DNA of 64,000 nucleotides from Vreelandella zhuhanensis. GTDB taxonomy: Bacteria; Pseudomonadota; Gammaproteobacteria; Pseudomonadales; Halomonadaceae. The stretch covers positions 124,001 to 188,000 of the forward strand of contig NZ_WTKP01000005.1 in the NCBI RefSeq assembly GCF_009793355.1. The letters run 5' to 3'. The notes under the pieces are model-generated. The model was not told the origin of the DNA and did no database searches. It saw nothing but the letters and a program-made list of their open reading frames with translations. Shown piece by piece: positions 26,093 to 35,759 of this stretch (positions within the stretch are counted from its first letter, which is position 1; every line of letters starts with the position of its first letter). The position numbers and the translations under genes were made by a program.

Positions 26093-27760
26093 ATGCTTCA
26101 ACCGCGTGTCCAAATTCGCCCCCGCCGTCGCCACCCCCTGCATTTTTTGCCGCTAGGAGGCTGTGGTGAAATCGGCATGAATCTGAGCCTTTACGGCCAT
26201 GACGATCACTGGATCGCCATTGATTGCGGCATGATGATTCGTCAGGATCTGCCAGATTTTCCGCTACAGGTACCCAATCTCGATACTGCCACGGCATTGG
26301 GGATCATTCCTCGGGCACTCTTCATTACCCATGGCCATGAAGACCATATCGGCGCTGCTGCCTGGTTGTGGCCACATTGGGGTTGTCCTATCTACGCCAC
26401 TCCCCTGGCCGCCGGGCTTTTGCGCCTGAAATTTTCCGAGCGTGGCTTGGCAACCGATGCCATTACTATCGTCGAGCCCGGCGAAGCGCTGGAGAATGGC
26501 CCTTTTACGCTACGCTATCTCCCGATGACTCACTCCATTCCCGAAAGCTGTGCTTTGATCATGGCTGTCGGCAATTATCGAGTGCTGCATACCGGAGACT
26601 GGAAACTCGACCCCGACCCTCTGGTCGGTGCGCCGGTATCCGCTGCGATGCTGCGCGCCTTGGCGCCGGTCGACCTGGTGGTGGGAGACTCCACCAATGC
26701 GCCGCTGCCGGGCCATTCGGGTAGCGAAGGCGGCGTGGCCGTGGCCCTGGAAACCACCATGGCCCAATGCACCGGGCGCATCGTGATATCGTGTTTTTCC
26801 AGCAATATCGCCAGAATCGTGGCCATTGGCCGGGCAGCGCAGCGCTGCGGCCGGCGCATCAGCTTGATGGGACGCTCAATGGAACGCATGGTGACGGTGG
26901 CGCGGGGTTTGGGATATCTCGATGATTTTCCGCCGTTGGTGCCCGTCCATGACTTAGGCTATCTGCCGCCGGAAGAGGTCGTAGTGATCGCCACCGGCAG
27001 CCAGGGAGAACCCCGCGCGGCCCTGCAGCGCCTTGCCCAAGGGCGGCATTCGCATTTTGAGCTTCAGCCCGGCGACAGCGTGATCTTTTCCGCCAAGGCG
27101 ATTCCCGGCAACGAACGCATGATCGAACGCTTGAAGACCTCGCTGGCTCGCCTTGGAGTCAGCCTGTATGACGAGTTCAACCATCCCGAGCTACATGCCA
27201 CAGGCCACCCTGCTCAGGATGAGTTACGCAAGCTGTATCAATGGACGCAGCCGCGCTACCTGTTGCCCGTGCATGGTGAGGCACGTCATCAACAGGCACA
27301 TCAAGCGCTTGCACGGGAAATGGATATCGAGGCGCCTCTAGCGCCCGTAAACGGCGACATGATACGCCTGGATGCCAACGGCCTTACCTTGGAGAAGCGC
27401 CATCCTCAGCCGCCCTGCATCGTCAGCCAGGACAGCGTGGTGCCGCATCCGGGCCTGGATGGATCACATCAGCGTTCACGCCACGGCAGCCTGTATCTGG
27501 CCTTGCCGGTGGCGGCGACCGAGACGGGCTGGACGCGCATCGGGCGGCTGATGCTTGATAGCAATGCCACCAGTCCGATGGATGAAGACAGTTTCGTGGA
27601 TTGGCTCGATGAGCAGTTGGACGACATTCATGCCGACACGCTTTCCGAATTGAGAGCCGCCCTGCAACCTCGGTTGGTCGATTGGCTGACAACCCATCTT
27701 CAGCGCATGCCAGAGGTACATCTACAAATCATGGCGGAGGAAATGCCGCAGTCGACATGA
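26093..27760 (+). CDS. RNase J-like metallo-beta-lactamase ribonuclease
   Basis: Beta-CASP metallo-beta-lactamase of the ribonuclease J group, expected to process or degrade RNA by endo- and 5'-exonucleolytic cleavage. The 555-residue product has LPLGGCGEIGMNLSLY, the zinc motif THGHEDHIGA, MTHSIPESCALI, HTGDWKLD, and beta-CASP signatures including SCFSSNIARI, GRSMERM, IATGSQGEP and LPVHGEARH. The C-terminal region is shorter and divergent from Bacillus RNase J. Most gammaproteobacteria rely on RNase E instead, so the gene is uncommon but not unique. No strong ribosome site precedes the ATG. Confidence 0.88.
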   Translation: MLQPRVQIRPRRRHPLHFLPLGGCGEIGMNLSLYGHDDHWIAIDCGMMIRQDLPDFPLQVPNLDTATALGIIPRALFITHGHEDHIGAAAWLWPHWGCPIYATPLAAGLLRLKFSERGLATDAITIVEPGEALENGPFTLRYLPMTHSIPESCALIMAVGNYRVLHTGDWKLDPDPLVGAPVSAAMLRALAPVDLVVGDSTNAPLPGHSGSEGGVAVALETTMAQCTGRIVISCFSSNIARIVAIGRAAQRCGRRISLMGRSMERMVTVARGLGYLDDFPPLVPVHDLGYLPPEEVVVIATGSQGEPRAALQRLAQGRHSHFELQPGDSVIFSAKAIPGNERMIERLKTSLARLGVSLYDEFNHPELHATGHPAQDELRKLYQWTQPRYLLPVHGEARHQQAHQALAREMDIEAPLAPVNGDMIRLDANGLTLEKRHPQPPCIVSQDSVVPHPGLDGSHQRSRHGSLYLALPVAATETGWTRIGRLMLDSNATSPMDEDSFVDWLDEQLDDIHADTLSELRAALQPRLVDWLTTHLQRMPEVHLQIMAEEMPQST

Positions 27761-27789
27761 GTCGCCCGCTTCTGTTCAAACAGTCGCAA

Positions 27790-28254
27790 TCAGGAGGATG
27801 ACCAGCGCTGGGCATCGGCTTGATCCGTATGGCGCTCCTTCACCCAATAATCTCCACTTTTGGCGTGCTCTTTTTTCCAGAACGGTGCTTCTGTCTTGAG
27901 CAAGTCCATAATGAAGTCACAGGCTTGAAACGCATCACGCCGATGAGCACTGGCGACCAGCACCCTGACAATGGGGTCCCCAGGCTGCAAGTGACCCACT
28001 CGATGAACCACCCGCACGGCCTGCAACGGCCAACGCTGCCATGCTTGCTCGGCAATGGCGTGCAAAGTTTTTTCCGTCATGCCGGGGTAGTGCTCAAGGC
28101 TCAGGCCCGTTACCTCGGGAGCTTCATTGAAATCGCGTACCAAGCCGGTGAAGCTGACTACCGCCCCGATATCCGTTCGTCCATTTAGCGTTTCCGGATA
28201 GCCATAGGTGATGGCAAAGGCGTTGGACTGCACTCTTATCTCGATATCCGCCAT
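27790..28254 (-). CDS. moaE: Molybdopterin synthase catalytic subunit
   Basis: Large subunit of molybdopterin synthase, which transfers sulfur from MoaD thiocarboxylate to cyclic pyranopterin monophosphate. The 154-residue product has GAVVSFTGLVRDFN, LSLEHYPGMTEKTL, VASAHRRDAFQACDFIMD and the active-site lysine region KTEAPFWKKEH. AGGGGG precedes the start. It begins two bases after the MoaC-MoaD fusion gene, so both subunits of the synthase come from adjacent, coupled genes. Confidence 0.95.
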   Translation of the reverse strand: MADIEIRVQSNAFAITYGYPETLNGRTDIGAVVSFTGLVRDFNEAPEVTGLSLEHYPGMTEKTLHAIAEQAWQRWPLQAVRVVHRVGHLQPGDPIVRVLVASAHRRDAFQACDFIMDLLKTEAPFWKKEHAKSGDYWVKERHTDQADAQRWSSS

Positions 28255-28256
28255 GA

Positions 28257-29060
28257 TTAGCCCCCTGTGACCGGCGGGAAGAAAGCAACCTCATCATCAT
28301 CGGTAATACGGGCCGTATCGTTGGCCATGACCTGATTGATGGCGCAGAGAATGCGTTGTTCGTTAAGCAGAGCAAAGCGAGGATCACGCTGAGCGAGGAC
28401 TGCTTTCAAGCCGGCAATATCCCGCCTAGGTAATTCATCCAGGCTTACGAAACTTTCACTGGTGGCCAGTCGCTCGCGGAGTTCCGCCAGAAATTTGACC
28501 CTGACTCCCGCCGTGGGGCATCGCTCTCTCAATGAGACTTCACCGGTCTCTCCTTCGCCGGTCACGATAGGCGCTTCCGACGCATAACCGGCCCGCCGAT
28601 AATCACCGCTTTTCCCCCCGATCTTACTATCCAGGCGAATGGCCTCGATCTGCATGGTCTTGTCGACGGCCTTGCACATATCATAGAGCGTCAGACAGGC
28701 GACCGAGACGGCGGTCAACGCTTCCATTTCAACGCCAGTGCGCCCCGTCAAACGGCATGTAGCAGAAACTTCGACGCAATGTTGTTCATGGTTGATCAAA
28801 AAGTCGACGGAGACTTTGGAGAGCGCCAGCGCATGGCATAGTGGGATTAGCTCATGGGTGCGTTTTGCAGCCTGAATACCCGCAATACGTGCAGTGGCCA
28901 GGACATCGCCCTTGGGCAAGCCCCCTTCCACCAGCAACGCCAGGGTTGCCGGCTGCATGAACACACACCCGGATGCCACGGCTTCACGAGACGTTTCAGC
29001 TTTGTCCGTCACATCCACCATATGGGCTTCGCCATGGGCGTTCAGATGCGTCAAGTTCAT
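28257..29060 (-). CDS. MoaC-MoaD fusion: cyclic pyranopterin monophosphate synthase plus molybdopterin synthase small subunit
   Basis: One uninterrupted 267-residue frame joins two molybdenum-cofactor proteins that are usually separate. Residues ~1-165 are MoaC, with [38 protein letters not shown] and the catalytic DMCKAVDK. Residues ~185-267 are MoaD, ending [12 protein letters not shown] with the C-terminal double glycine needed for thiocarboxylation. No in-frame ATG, GTG or TTG with a ribosome site was seen at the junction. GAGGAAAAGC precedes the start. With moaE and mobB it forms a small cofactor operon. Confidence 0.9.
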   Translation of the reverse strand: MNLTHLNAHGEAHMVDVTDKAETSREAVASGCVFMQPATLALLVEGGLPKGDVLATARIAGIQAAKRTHELIPLCHALALSKVSVDFLINHEQHCVEVSATCRLTGRTGVEMEALTAVSVACLTLYDMCKAVDKTMQIEAIRLDSKIGGKSGDYRRAGYASEAPIVTGEGETGEVSLRERCPTAGVRVKFLAELRERLATSESFVSLDELPRRDIAGLKAVLAQRDPRFALLNEQRILCAINQVMANDTARITDDDEVAFFPPVTGG

Positions 29061-29106
29061 GCTTTTCCTCTATCGACAAGTTGAGTGTTAGGGAGATAGA
29101 CCAAGG

Positions 29107-29667
29107 CTAAGCCAAGGATGCCTTCCAGCACGCGGGCCATTTTTTCACCCAGGCGGCAATGTCCATCATATTATCAATATCCAGCACCACGACGTCCTCC
29201 TTCAGGGTAAGCGCTTCGGGTTGATTGGTGGCAACCGCACGCACCCAGGTATCCTGCACGAGGCTTGTATCACCACAGGTATCACGATGAAGTGCCAGCT
29301 TGGGAAATGGCCAGGTTTTGAAGCCTTCTACCAGAATCAGATCCGGTGAATAGCAGCGCAAGGACTCGACCAAGGCGGGCAAGTCCGGCTCCTCCTGCCC
29401 CGGTGTTTCCATCATCAGGGCAAGTCGTTTGTGCGATGCCACCAGCATCGGCGTGGCACCGGCACAACGCAAACGGTGGCTATCCTTGCCGGGTTTATCC
29501 ACCTCGAATTCATGATGAGCATGCTTGATCACCGCCACCTTGAGCCCCTGCTCGCGCAGTACCGGAAGCAGCTTTTCCAATAAAGTCGTCTTGCCGGTGC
29601 CACTCCAGGCGGCAATACCCAGCAGTGGCAAATCAGGCTCGAATGACAAGGTCGACAATGCGTTCAT
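29107..29667 (-). CDS. mobB: Molybdopterin-guanine dinucleotide biosynthesis adapter MobB
   Basis: GTP-binding accessory protein that assists MobA in attaching GMP to molybdopterin. The 186-residue product has a Walker A motif (AAWSGTGKTTLLEKL) followed by VAVIKHAHHEFEVDKPGKDS and a GAT(P)MLVAS segment. Toward the C-terminus it has LILVEGFKTWPFPKLALHR, all typical of MobB. The ribosome site is weak (AAGAGTAGTT). It is the promoter-proximal gene of mobB-moaCD-moaE. Confidence 0.93.
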   Translation of the reverse strand: MNALSTLSFEPDLPLLGIAAWSGTGKTTLLEKLLPVLREQGLKVAVIKHAHHEFEVDKPGKDSHRLRCAGATPMLVASHKRLALMMETPGQEEPDLPALVESLRCYSPDLILVEGFKTWPFPKLALHRDTCGDTSLVQDTWVRAVATNQPEALTLKEDVVVLDIDNMMDIAAWVKKWPACWKASLA

Positions 29668-29734
29668 AACTACTCTTTTTTAAGAGATCTCTTTGAAAGT
29701 ATTTCTTTGTGGTATTTCGTTACATGCCGACTGA

Positions 29735-30973
29735 TTATTCATCTTCGCCGGCGGCTGGCAACACCCAATTCAATACAATACCTACCAATGCTGCAAGACT
29801 CACCCCTTGCAAGGTGAATTGCCCTTCGCCGAATTGCATACCGCCGATCCCGAATACCAGAATCAACGACACCACCACCAAGTTACGCGGAGCGGTGAGC
29901 GAGTGCCCGGCACGCACCAAGGTATTCATGCCTACCACTGCAATCGAACCGAACAGCAAGGTCATGATACCGCCCATCACCGGACCGGGTATGGTTTGCA
30001 GCAATGCCCCCAGCTTGGAAATGAAGGCCAGCAATACCGCAAGCACCGCGGCCACTATCATGTACAAAGGATTGAAGGCTCGGGTCAGGGTTACCGCACC
30101 GGTAACTTCCGAATAAGTCGTGTTGGGGGGCCCACCCAATAGCGCCGCCACGGTGGTCGCCAAGCCATCTCCCAGCAAGGTGCGATGCAGGCCAGGGGTT
30201 TCCAGGTAATTCTTGCGCGTGACCGAGCCGATGGCAACCATATCACCGATATGTTCCACCGCTGGCGCAATGGCAACGGGGATCATGAATAAGATCGCGG
30301 CCCAATGAAAGCTAGGGGCGGTAAAGGCCGGAATGGCCAGCCAGGCGGCTTCGCGTACCGGGGTGAAATCCACGGCACCCATCAAGAGCGCCAGTCCATA
30401 GCCAGTAACAATACCTCCCATGATCGGAATCAGACGCAGCAACCCTCTCCCGAATACAGCCAGCACCAAAGTCACCAGCAAACTGGTCATGGAAAGAAAA
30501 ATGGCCGTGCCGTAATCGATGTTGTCGCTGGTTTCACCGGTGGCCATACTTACCGCTACCGGCGCCAGTGCCAGCCCGATCACCATGATGACCGGCCCGA
30601 CCACCACCGCCGGCAAAAGACGATGCAACCAGACCGTCCCTTTCAACCGGACAGCCTGAGAAATCACCACATACACTAAGCCGGCAGCCATCAGACCGCC
30701 CATGGTCGCGGAAATGCCGAAACTCGCTATTGAGCCTTGGATCGGCGCAATGAAAGCAAATGACGAGGCAAGAAATACCGGCACACTTTGCCGAGTAACG
30801 GCATGGAACAGCAGTGTCCCGGCACCTGCGGTAAATAGCGCCACACTGGGGTCAAGCCCTGTCAGTAACGGCACCAAAACCAAAGCACCGAATGCCACGA
30901 ATAGCATTTGGGCGCCGGTGAGAAGTACGCGCAGCAAGGATTCCGCCTTGGCAGCAGAAACGGCGTCACTCAT
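29735..30973 (-). CDS. uraA: Uracil permease (NCS2 family)
   Basis: Proton-coupled uracil importer in the inner membrane. The 412-residue product has ~14 hydrophobic segments and the UraA signature regions PVAIAPAVEHIGDM and GGPPNTTYSEVTGAVTLTRA, which carry the substrate-binding glutamates. The start at 30973 has CGGAG upstream; the frame extends 16 codons further. It follows upp, as in E. coli, with an intrinsic terminator in the gap that may reduce its expression relative to upp. Confidence 0.94.
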   Translation of the reverse strand: MSDAVSAAKAESLLRVLLTGAQMLFVAFGALVLVPLLTGLDPSVALFTAGAGTLLFHAVTRQSVPVFLASSFAFIAPIQGSIASFGISATMGGLMAAGLVYVVISQAVRLKGTVWLHRLLPAVVVGPVIMVIGLALAPVAVSMATGETSDNIDYGTAIFLSMTSLLVTLVLAVFGRGLLRLIPIMGGIVTGYGLALLMGAVDFTPVREAAWLAIPAFTAPSFHWAAILFMIPVAIAPAVEHIGDMVAIGSVTRKNYLETPGLHRTLLGDGLATTVAALLGGPPNTTYSEVTGAVTLTRAFNPLYMIVAAVLAVLLAFISKLGALLQTIPGPVMGGIMTLLFGSIAVVGMNTLVRAGHSLTAPRNLVVVSLILVFGIGGMQFGEGQFTLQGVSLAALVGIVLNWVLPAAGEDE

Positions 30974-30999
30974 GTAACAATCTCCGGGCAACAATGACC

Positions 31000-31035
31000 A
31001 AAAAAATGCCCCTGGCATCAAAAATGCGAGGGGCA
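31000..31035 (-). terminator. Intrinsic terminator between upp and uraA
   Basis: A stem of TGCCCCT (31007-31013) with AGGGGCA (31029-31035), plus inner pairing of GCAT with ATGC, is followed on the minus strand by seven T residues (A tract 31000-31006). It lies 14 bases past the upp stop and upstream of uraA, so it can end or attenuate the transcript. Confidence 0.88.
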
Positions 31036-31048
31036 GTAAGGAGGGGAA

Positions 31049-31678
31049 CTAGCGTGTTCCGAAAATCTTGTCTCCGGCATCTCCCAGGCCTGGAACGATA
31101 TAACCGTGTTCATCCAATCGCTGATCGATTGAAGCGGTAAAGATTTCGATATCGGGATAAGCATCTTGCACGCGCTTGATGCCCTCCGGTGCCGCGACCA
31201 GCACAATGACCTTCATATGCTTACAACCCTGCTCCTTGAGCATGTCCAGGGTGGCTACCATAGTGCCGCCCGTTGCCAGCATGGGGTCAATCACCAGCGC
31301 CATGCGCTCTTCGATGTCATTGGCGAACTTGGCGTAATAAGGCACAGGCTCCAGGCTTTCTTCATCGCGATAAAGCCCCACGACACTGACCCGAGCGCTA
31401 GGAAGCAAATCGGTTACGCCTTCCAGCATTCCCAGCCCGGCACGCAGGATCGGAACGATGGTGACTTTCTTGCCCTTGAGCCGTGGTACCGCCATCGACT
31501 CATTGTTCCAGCCATGGATTTCCTGGTCTTCGACTTCCAAGTCCTGGGTCGCTTCGTAGGTCAATAATTTGGCGATCTCACCGGCCAGTTCACGAAAGCT
31601 CTTGGTGCTTAGATGAGCTTCTCGCATCAGCCCCAGCTTATGCTGAACCAATGGATGCTTAACGGTATGGACACTCAT
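31049..31678 (-). CDS. upp: Uracil phosphoribosyltransferase
   Basis: Converts uracil and PRPP to UMP in pyrimidine salvage. The 209-residue product (E. coli 208) has the family N-terminus ([19 protein letters not shown]), the RAGLGM segment and the PRPP-binding loop [12 protein letters not shown]. The uracil-binding C-terminal region is [16 protein letters not shown]. It is preceded by AGAGAGATTTCC. Its partner transporter uraA follows. Confidence 0.97.
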   Translation of the reverse strand: MSVHTVKHPLVQHKLGLMREAHLSTKSFRELAGEIAKLLTYEATQDLEVEDQEIHGWNNESMAVPRLKGKKVTIVPILRAGLGMLEGVTDLLPSARVSVVGLYRDEESLEPVPYYAKFANDIEERMALVIDPMLATGGTMVATLDMLKEQGCKHMKVIVLVAAPEGIKRVQDAYPDIEIFTASIDQRLDEHGYIVPGLGDAGDKIFGTR

Positions 31679-31778
31679 GGAAATCTCTCTTGATAGCTGG
31701 TTCAGGACGATGACGAAAGTTCAGGCGACGTTAAAGACGTAAAATTGCGCGACATTCTACGCCTAACTCATGAATGGG

Positions 31779-32495
31779 TTAAGGGGACTCTGGCAATTGC
31801 CAGTCGATCGGCTCGCGTCCATTGTCTTCGAGAAACGCATTGGCCTTCGAAAAATGCCGGCAGCCCAGAAATCCCCGATGAGCGGAAAGTGGTGATGGAT
31901 GTGGCGCTTCAAGCACCAGATGTCGTTGAGTATCCACCAATGCCTTTTTCTGGCGCGCATGACCGCCCCAAAGCAGAAATACACTCGGTTTGGCATGTTC
32001 ACTGACAACACGGATCACTTGGTCGGTAAATTTTTCCCAGCCTTTTCCGCGGTGCGATGCGGCATTACCACGCTCTACAGTCAAGGCGGCATTCAATAGC
32101 AATACGCCTTGCCGCGCCCAATATTCCAGGTTGCCATGCTTGACCGGGGTAACACCCACGTCAGCGGCAAGCTCCTTGTAGATATTGGCAAGCGACGGCG
32201 GTACCGGCACCCCCGGCTGCACGGAAAAGCACAGTCCATGCGCCTGGTTCGGACCGTGATAAGGGTCCTGGCCCAGAATGACCACCCGAACGTCATTCAA
32301 CGGCGTCAACTCGAAGGCACGAAACCAGTTTGAAGAGTGCGGATAGATGACTTTGCCATCGGCTTTTTCCGCCTTCAAAAAGCGTTTCAACGCCTGCATG
32401 TAGTCAGCGTTGAACTCCTCGCCTAAATAGCGGTTCCAGTCATCGGGAAGCGGGTTTGAAGTGCTGGTCATAGGGGGCATCGAGGTAGGGGTCAT
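31779..32495 (-). CDS. ung: Uracil-DNA glycosylase
   Basis: Family 1 UDG that removes uracil from DNA to start base-excision repair. The 238-residue product has the water-activating loop [17 protein letters not shown], the LLLNAALTV strand and the leucine/minor-groove loop [22 protein letters not shown] lies before the start. It follows gpt by 11 bases and sits in a nucleobase-salvage run; the link to salvage is positional. Confidence 0.96.
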   Translation of the reverse strand: MTPTSMPPMTSTSNPLPDDWNRYLGEEFNADYMQALKRFLKAEKADGKVIYPHSSNWFRAFELTPLNDVRVVILGQDPYHGPNQAHGLCFSVQPGVPVPPSLANIYKELAADVGVTPVKHGNLEYWARQGVLLLNAALTVERGNAASHRGKGWEKFTDQVIRVVSEHAKPSVFLLWGGHARQKKALVDTQRHLVLEAPHPSPLSAHRGFLGCRHFSKANAFLEDNGREPIDWQLPESP

Positions 32496-32506
32496 AGAAA
32501 CCTCAT

Positions 32507-32986
32507 TCAGCGTTTGGCCTGCTCAACCAGAGGTTCGACATAGGTGACACCCATGTCCCAGGGAAACTGAATCCAGCATTGCTGGGCGACTTCGGTCACG
32601 TACTGATCGACCAGAGGGCGCCCATCCGGCTTGGCATAGATGGTGACGAAGTGCGCTTTGGGTAACATTTCACGCACGGCGCGAGCCGTTTTGCCAGTAT
32701 CCACCAAGTCGTCGACCAGCAACCAGCCCTCGCCGTCATGTTCTACACCCTTGAGCACCTCCAGACTGCCTTGCTCCTGATGATCATAGCTCTTGATGCA
32801 TACGGTATCGATCAGGCGCACATTGAGCTCGCGGGCGATAAGAGCAGCGGGAATCAAGCCACCTCGGGTAATCGCGACGATACCCTTGAAGTCTCGCTCG
32901 ACCAGTTGATGACATAGCCGGCGCACATCACGATGCAACTGATCCCAAGAAACGATGAAGTGCTGTTGATAATGCTCGCTGCTCAT
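32507..32986 (-). CDS. gpt: Xanthine-guanine phosphoribosyltransferase
   Basis: Converts guanine, xanthine and weakly hypoxanthine to their nucleotides with PRPP. The 159-residue product closely follows E. coli Gpt (152 residues): [35 protein letters not shown], and the PRPP loop [15 protein letters not shown]-terminal WIQFPWD segment contacts the base. It begins five bases after the apt stop, with only a weak GAG-type ribosome site, so coupling to apt translation is likely. Confidence 0.95.
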   Translation of the reverse strand: MSSEHYQQHFIVSWDQLHRDVRRLCHQLVERDFKGIVAITRGGLIPAALIARELNVRLIDTVCIKSYDHQEQGSLEVLKGVEHDGEGWLLVDDLVDTGKTARAVREMLPKAHFVTIYAKPDGRPLVDQYVTEVAQQCWIQFPWDMGVTYVEPLVEQAKR

Positions 32987-32991
32987 GGGTG

Positions 32992-33537
32992 TTACTCGTT
33001 TTCAGTGAAGGAACATACCGCGAAAACGCCGTAACCGGCTTCGCGAATCTTGGTGGAACCACCCAGGTCAGGCAAGTCGATAATGGTGGCTGTTTCAACC
33101 ACATGGCCGCCGCTACGCTGAATCAAATTAGCCGCTGCCAACATGGTGCCACCCGTAGCGATAAGGTCATCCATCAACAGGATTCGGTCCCCCTGTTTGA
33201 ATGCATCCGAGTGTAGTTCGACCTCGGCATGACCGTATTCCAATGTATAGGTTTCACTGATGGTCTTGAATGGCAATTTACCCTTTTTACGCACCGGCAC
33301 GAAGCTGCAGCCAAGCTCGTATGCCAGGGGCGCTCCAATGATAAAACCTCGTGCATCGATAGCGGCGATAGCGTCCAGGTTCATTTCTTGATAGCGATGC
33401 ACAAAGCTATCGATCAGTTTGCGAAAGGCCGCGCTATTTTGCAAAAGCGGCGTGATATCGCGGAAATTGACCCCGGTCTCGGGCCAGTCGGGAACTGTAC
33501 GAATAACGGACTTGATATAGTCGCCGTAGATGCTCAT
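32992..33537 (-). CDS. apt: Adenine phosphoribosyltransferase
   Basis: Salvages adenine to AMP using PRPP. The 181-residue product has [18 protein letters not shown], the [12 protein letters not shown] and [11 protein letters not shown] loops and the PRPP-binding [13 protein letters not shown], all as in E. coli Apt. The start at 33537 is chosen for family length and a preceding GAGAGACG; the frame extends four codons. Lies between the purine permease and gpt. Confidence 0.96.
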   Translation of the reverse strand: MSIYGDYIKSVIRTVPDWPETGVNFRDITPLLQNSAAFRKLIDSFVHRYQEMNLDAIAAIDARGFIIGAPLAYELGCSFVPVRKKGKLPFKTISETYTLEYGHAEVELHSDAFKQGDRILLMDDLIATGGTMLAAANLIQRSGGHVVETATIIDLPDLGGSTKIREAGYGVFAVCSFTENE

Positions 33538-33569
33538 CACGTCTCTCATCGAAAGAAGGGGGAAATCAA

Positions 33570-34871
33570 TCAGCCTAGGAACAGGTATTTAAAGGCAAAC
33601 AGTAGCGCCAGCAGAATGACCGCCGGGTTGAGGTCCTTGAAACGCCCGGAGAGCGTCTTGATTGCCGCATAGCTGATAAAACCCAAGGCAATACCTTCAG
33701 CAATCGAGAATGTCAGCGGCATCGCCAAGGCGGCAATCAGCACCGGGGCGGCATCGGTGGGGTCATCCCAGTTGGCATGCGCCAGGCTACCCGCCATCAA
33801 TACCGCCACATAAAGCAACGCTCCCGCCGTCGCGTAAGCGGGAATCGATCCAGCCAGCGGGGCGAAAAACAGACTGGCCAGGAACAGAATGGCTACAACG
33901 ACAGCGGTAAGCCCGGTGCGGCCCCCTGAAACGATTCCCGCCGTGGATTCAATATAGCTGGTGGTGGTTGAAGTACCCAGAGCGGCACCGGCCATGGAGG
34001 CGCCACTGTCAGCCATCATGGCACGACCAAGACGTGGCAGCTTGCCATCTTTATCCAACAGCTTGCCGCGTTGCGCCACACCTACCAAGGTGCCGGAGGT
34101 ATCGAACAAATCCACGAACAGAAAGGCAAAGATCACACTGAGCATCGCCACGTCCAGAGCGCCCATCAAATCCATCGCCATGAAGGTCGGGGCGATTGAA
34201 GGCGGCATGGACATGAGCCCGGCGTATTCATTGTGGCCCAACAGCATGGCGATCACAGTGATACCCAGAATACCGATCATGACGGCGCCGGTGACCTTGA
34301 GGTAAGCCAGGGCGGTAATCACGAAAAAGCCCAGCAAGGCATAAATCGCCGGCGGCTGGGACAGATCACCCAGCGCCACGAAGGTTGCCGGATTGGCCAC
34401 CACGATGCCGGCGTTTTTCAGTGCGATCATTGCCAGGAACAGACCGATACCCGCGGCGATGCCCAGGCGCAGAGAAAGCGGAATCGAGTTGATGATCCAC
34501 TCGCGTATCTTGAAAACACTCAACAGGAAAAAGCACAAACCGGAAAAGAACACCGCGCCCAAGGCGGCTTCCCACGTATAACCCATGCCCAGCACCACAC
34601 CGTAGGTGAAAAAGGCGTTCAGTCCCATTCCCGGTGCCTGTGCGATGGGGTAATTGGCCCATATGCCCATGATCAAACAGCCAATAGCGGCCGCCAGGCA
34701 AGTCGCCACGAAGACCGCTCCATAATCCATGCCGGCTTCGGAAAGAATACTCGGATTAACAAAAATGATGTAAGCCATAGTCAGGAAAGTAGTAATCCCG
34801 GCGATGACTTCTGTTTTCACGTTTGTCTTGTGCTCAGTGAGCTTGAAATGATTATCGAGGAAACGTTTCAT
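33570..34871 (-). CDS. Purine (adenine/guanine/hypoxanthine) permease, AzgA-like
   Basis: Inner-membrane proton symporter of the NCS2/AzgA group (E. coli AdeP, GhxP). The 433-residue product has ~12-14 helices. Family stretches include [54 protein letters not shown] and [22 protein letters not shown]. The start at 34871 fits the family N-terminus ([11 protein letters not shown]) with AGGA upstream. Position directly before apt and gpt predicts adenine and guanine as substrates. Confidence 0.93.
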   Translation of the reverse strand: MKRFLDNHFKLTEHKTNVKTEVIAGITTFLTMAYIIFVNPSILSEAGMDYGAVFVATCLAAAIGCLIMGIWANYPIAQAPGMGLNAFFTYGVVLGMGYTWEAALGAVFFSGLCFFLLSVFKIREWIINSIPLSLRLGIAAGIGLFLAMIALKNAGIVVANPATFVALGDLSQPPAIYALLGFFVITALAYLKVTGAVMIGILGITVIAMLLGHNEYAGLMSMPPSIAPTFMAMDLMGALDVAMLSVIFAFLFVDLFDTSGTLVGVAQRGKLLDKDGKLPRLGRAMMADSGASMAGAALGTSTTTSYIESTAGIVSGGRTGLTAVVVAILFLASLFFAPLAGSIPAYATAGALLYVAVLMAGSLAHANWDDPTDAAPVLIAALAMPLTFSIAEGIALGFISYAAIKTLSGRFKDLNPAVILLALLFAFKYLFLG

Positions 34872-34999
34872 GGATGTTTTATCCTGCGCGCGAAAACGCC
34901 GTGGCATTAAGGGAGCTAGAAAAGCCGCACATGGTACCTAAAGGCGCCTGACGATGCGAGAACCTCTAAGGCGACATACGTAGACGAGCCTTGTCCACC

Positions 35000-35629
35000 C
35001 TAATCATTTCGTGCAGCCAACACCCGCTCCACTGTTTCCACGATAGCCTGGGTTTGGGGGTCGACTTCGATGTTGATCTGATCTCCCGGCACACGTTGTC
35101 CCAGGGTGGTTCGCGCCAAGGTTTCGGGAATCAAATTGACGCAAAACTGTATGCTTGATGCTCCACTCCCTTTGCGTACCTCTCCGACTGTCAGGCTGAT
35201 CCCATCCACACCGATATAGCCCTTTTCAAATACAAAGCGTCCTTTTTCACTGGGCAGCTCAAACCATAGCTTCCGGTTATTGGGTGCTTCTTCGATGGCG
35301 ACGAGAGGCGCCATGCCGATGATATGGCCGGACATCGCATGACCACCGATTTCATCGCCAAAACGTGCCGCACGCTCTACATTGACATGGGTTCCCGGAA
35401 CAACGTTACCCAGATTGGTCAACCGCAGCGTTTCCCGCATCAAGTCGAAACTGATCCGGGTTCCCTCGATCGCCGTGACGGTCAGGCAGACGCCGTTGTG
35501 AGCCACGGAGGCCCCCAGCTGCAAGCCTTCACATAGCTCGGCGGGCATTTTCATGATATGGGTACGGAACTGCTCAAGCTCGCGAACTTCCACCACTTCG
35601 GCGGTACCCTGCACAATACCGGTAAACAT
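35000..35629 (-). CDS. ribE: Riboflavin synthase, alpha subunit
   Basis: Catalyses the dismutation of two 6,7-dimethyl-8-ribityllumazines to riboflavin, the last step of the pathway. The 209-residue product has the two tandem lumazine-binding barrels, starting MFTGIVQGTAEV and FEKGYIGVDGISLTVGEV. Conserved GASVAHNGVCLTV and NVERAARFGDEIGGH segments are present. AAAGGAGTGCCC sets the start. It stands apart from other rib genes here and no FMN riboswitch is visible upstream. Named ribC in some annotations. Confidence 0.95.
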   Translation of the reverse strand: MFTGIVQGTAEVVEVRELEQFRTHIMKMPAELCEGLQLGASVAHNGVCLTVTAIEGTRISFDLMRETLRLTNLGNVVPGTHVNVERAARFGDEIGGHAMSGHIIGMAPLVAIEEAPNNRKLWFELPSEKGRFVFEKGYIGVDGISLTVGEVRKGSGASSIQFCVNLIPETLARTTLGQRVPGDQINIEVDPQTQAIVETVERVLAARND

Positions 35630-35713
35630 GGGCACTCCTTTTACTGGCTGTTTTAGATGGCTTCTTTGTTACCGCCCCCAGCATAATGCGGCGGTTGTCT
35701 TCACCGCAATCAA

Positions 35714-35742
35714 TTGACACTCCCCCCGTCACTCTCTAGACT
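35714..35742 (+). promoter_or_regulatory. Predicted promoter of the metNIQ leader
   Basis: A perfect -35 TTGACA (35714-35719), 17-base spacer and TAGACT (35737-35742) place the transcript start near 35749. This is about ten bases before the first helix of the SAM-II aptamer. Confidence 0.7.
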
Positions 35743-35759
35743 TTCGCCGCAAATGTAAT

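Noticed and set aside
32507..34871. Nucleobase-related block as a possible defence island (deaminase or nucleotide depletion)
   Set aside because: All members are standard salvage phosphoribosyltransferases, UDG and permeases with normal motifs, in a plausible metabolic order.
34872..34999. Purine riboswitch before the purine permease
   Set aside because: The conserved loop-loop and junction sequences of guanine/adenine aptamers are not present.
35630..35713. FMN riboswitch for ribE
   Set aside because: The leader is too short and lacks the multi-helix RFN element. The structured RNA nearby belongs to metN on the opposite strand.
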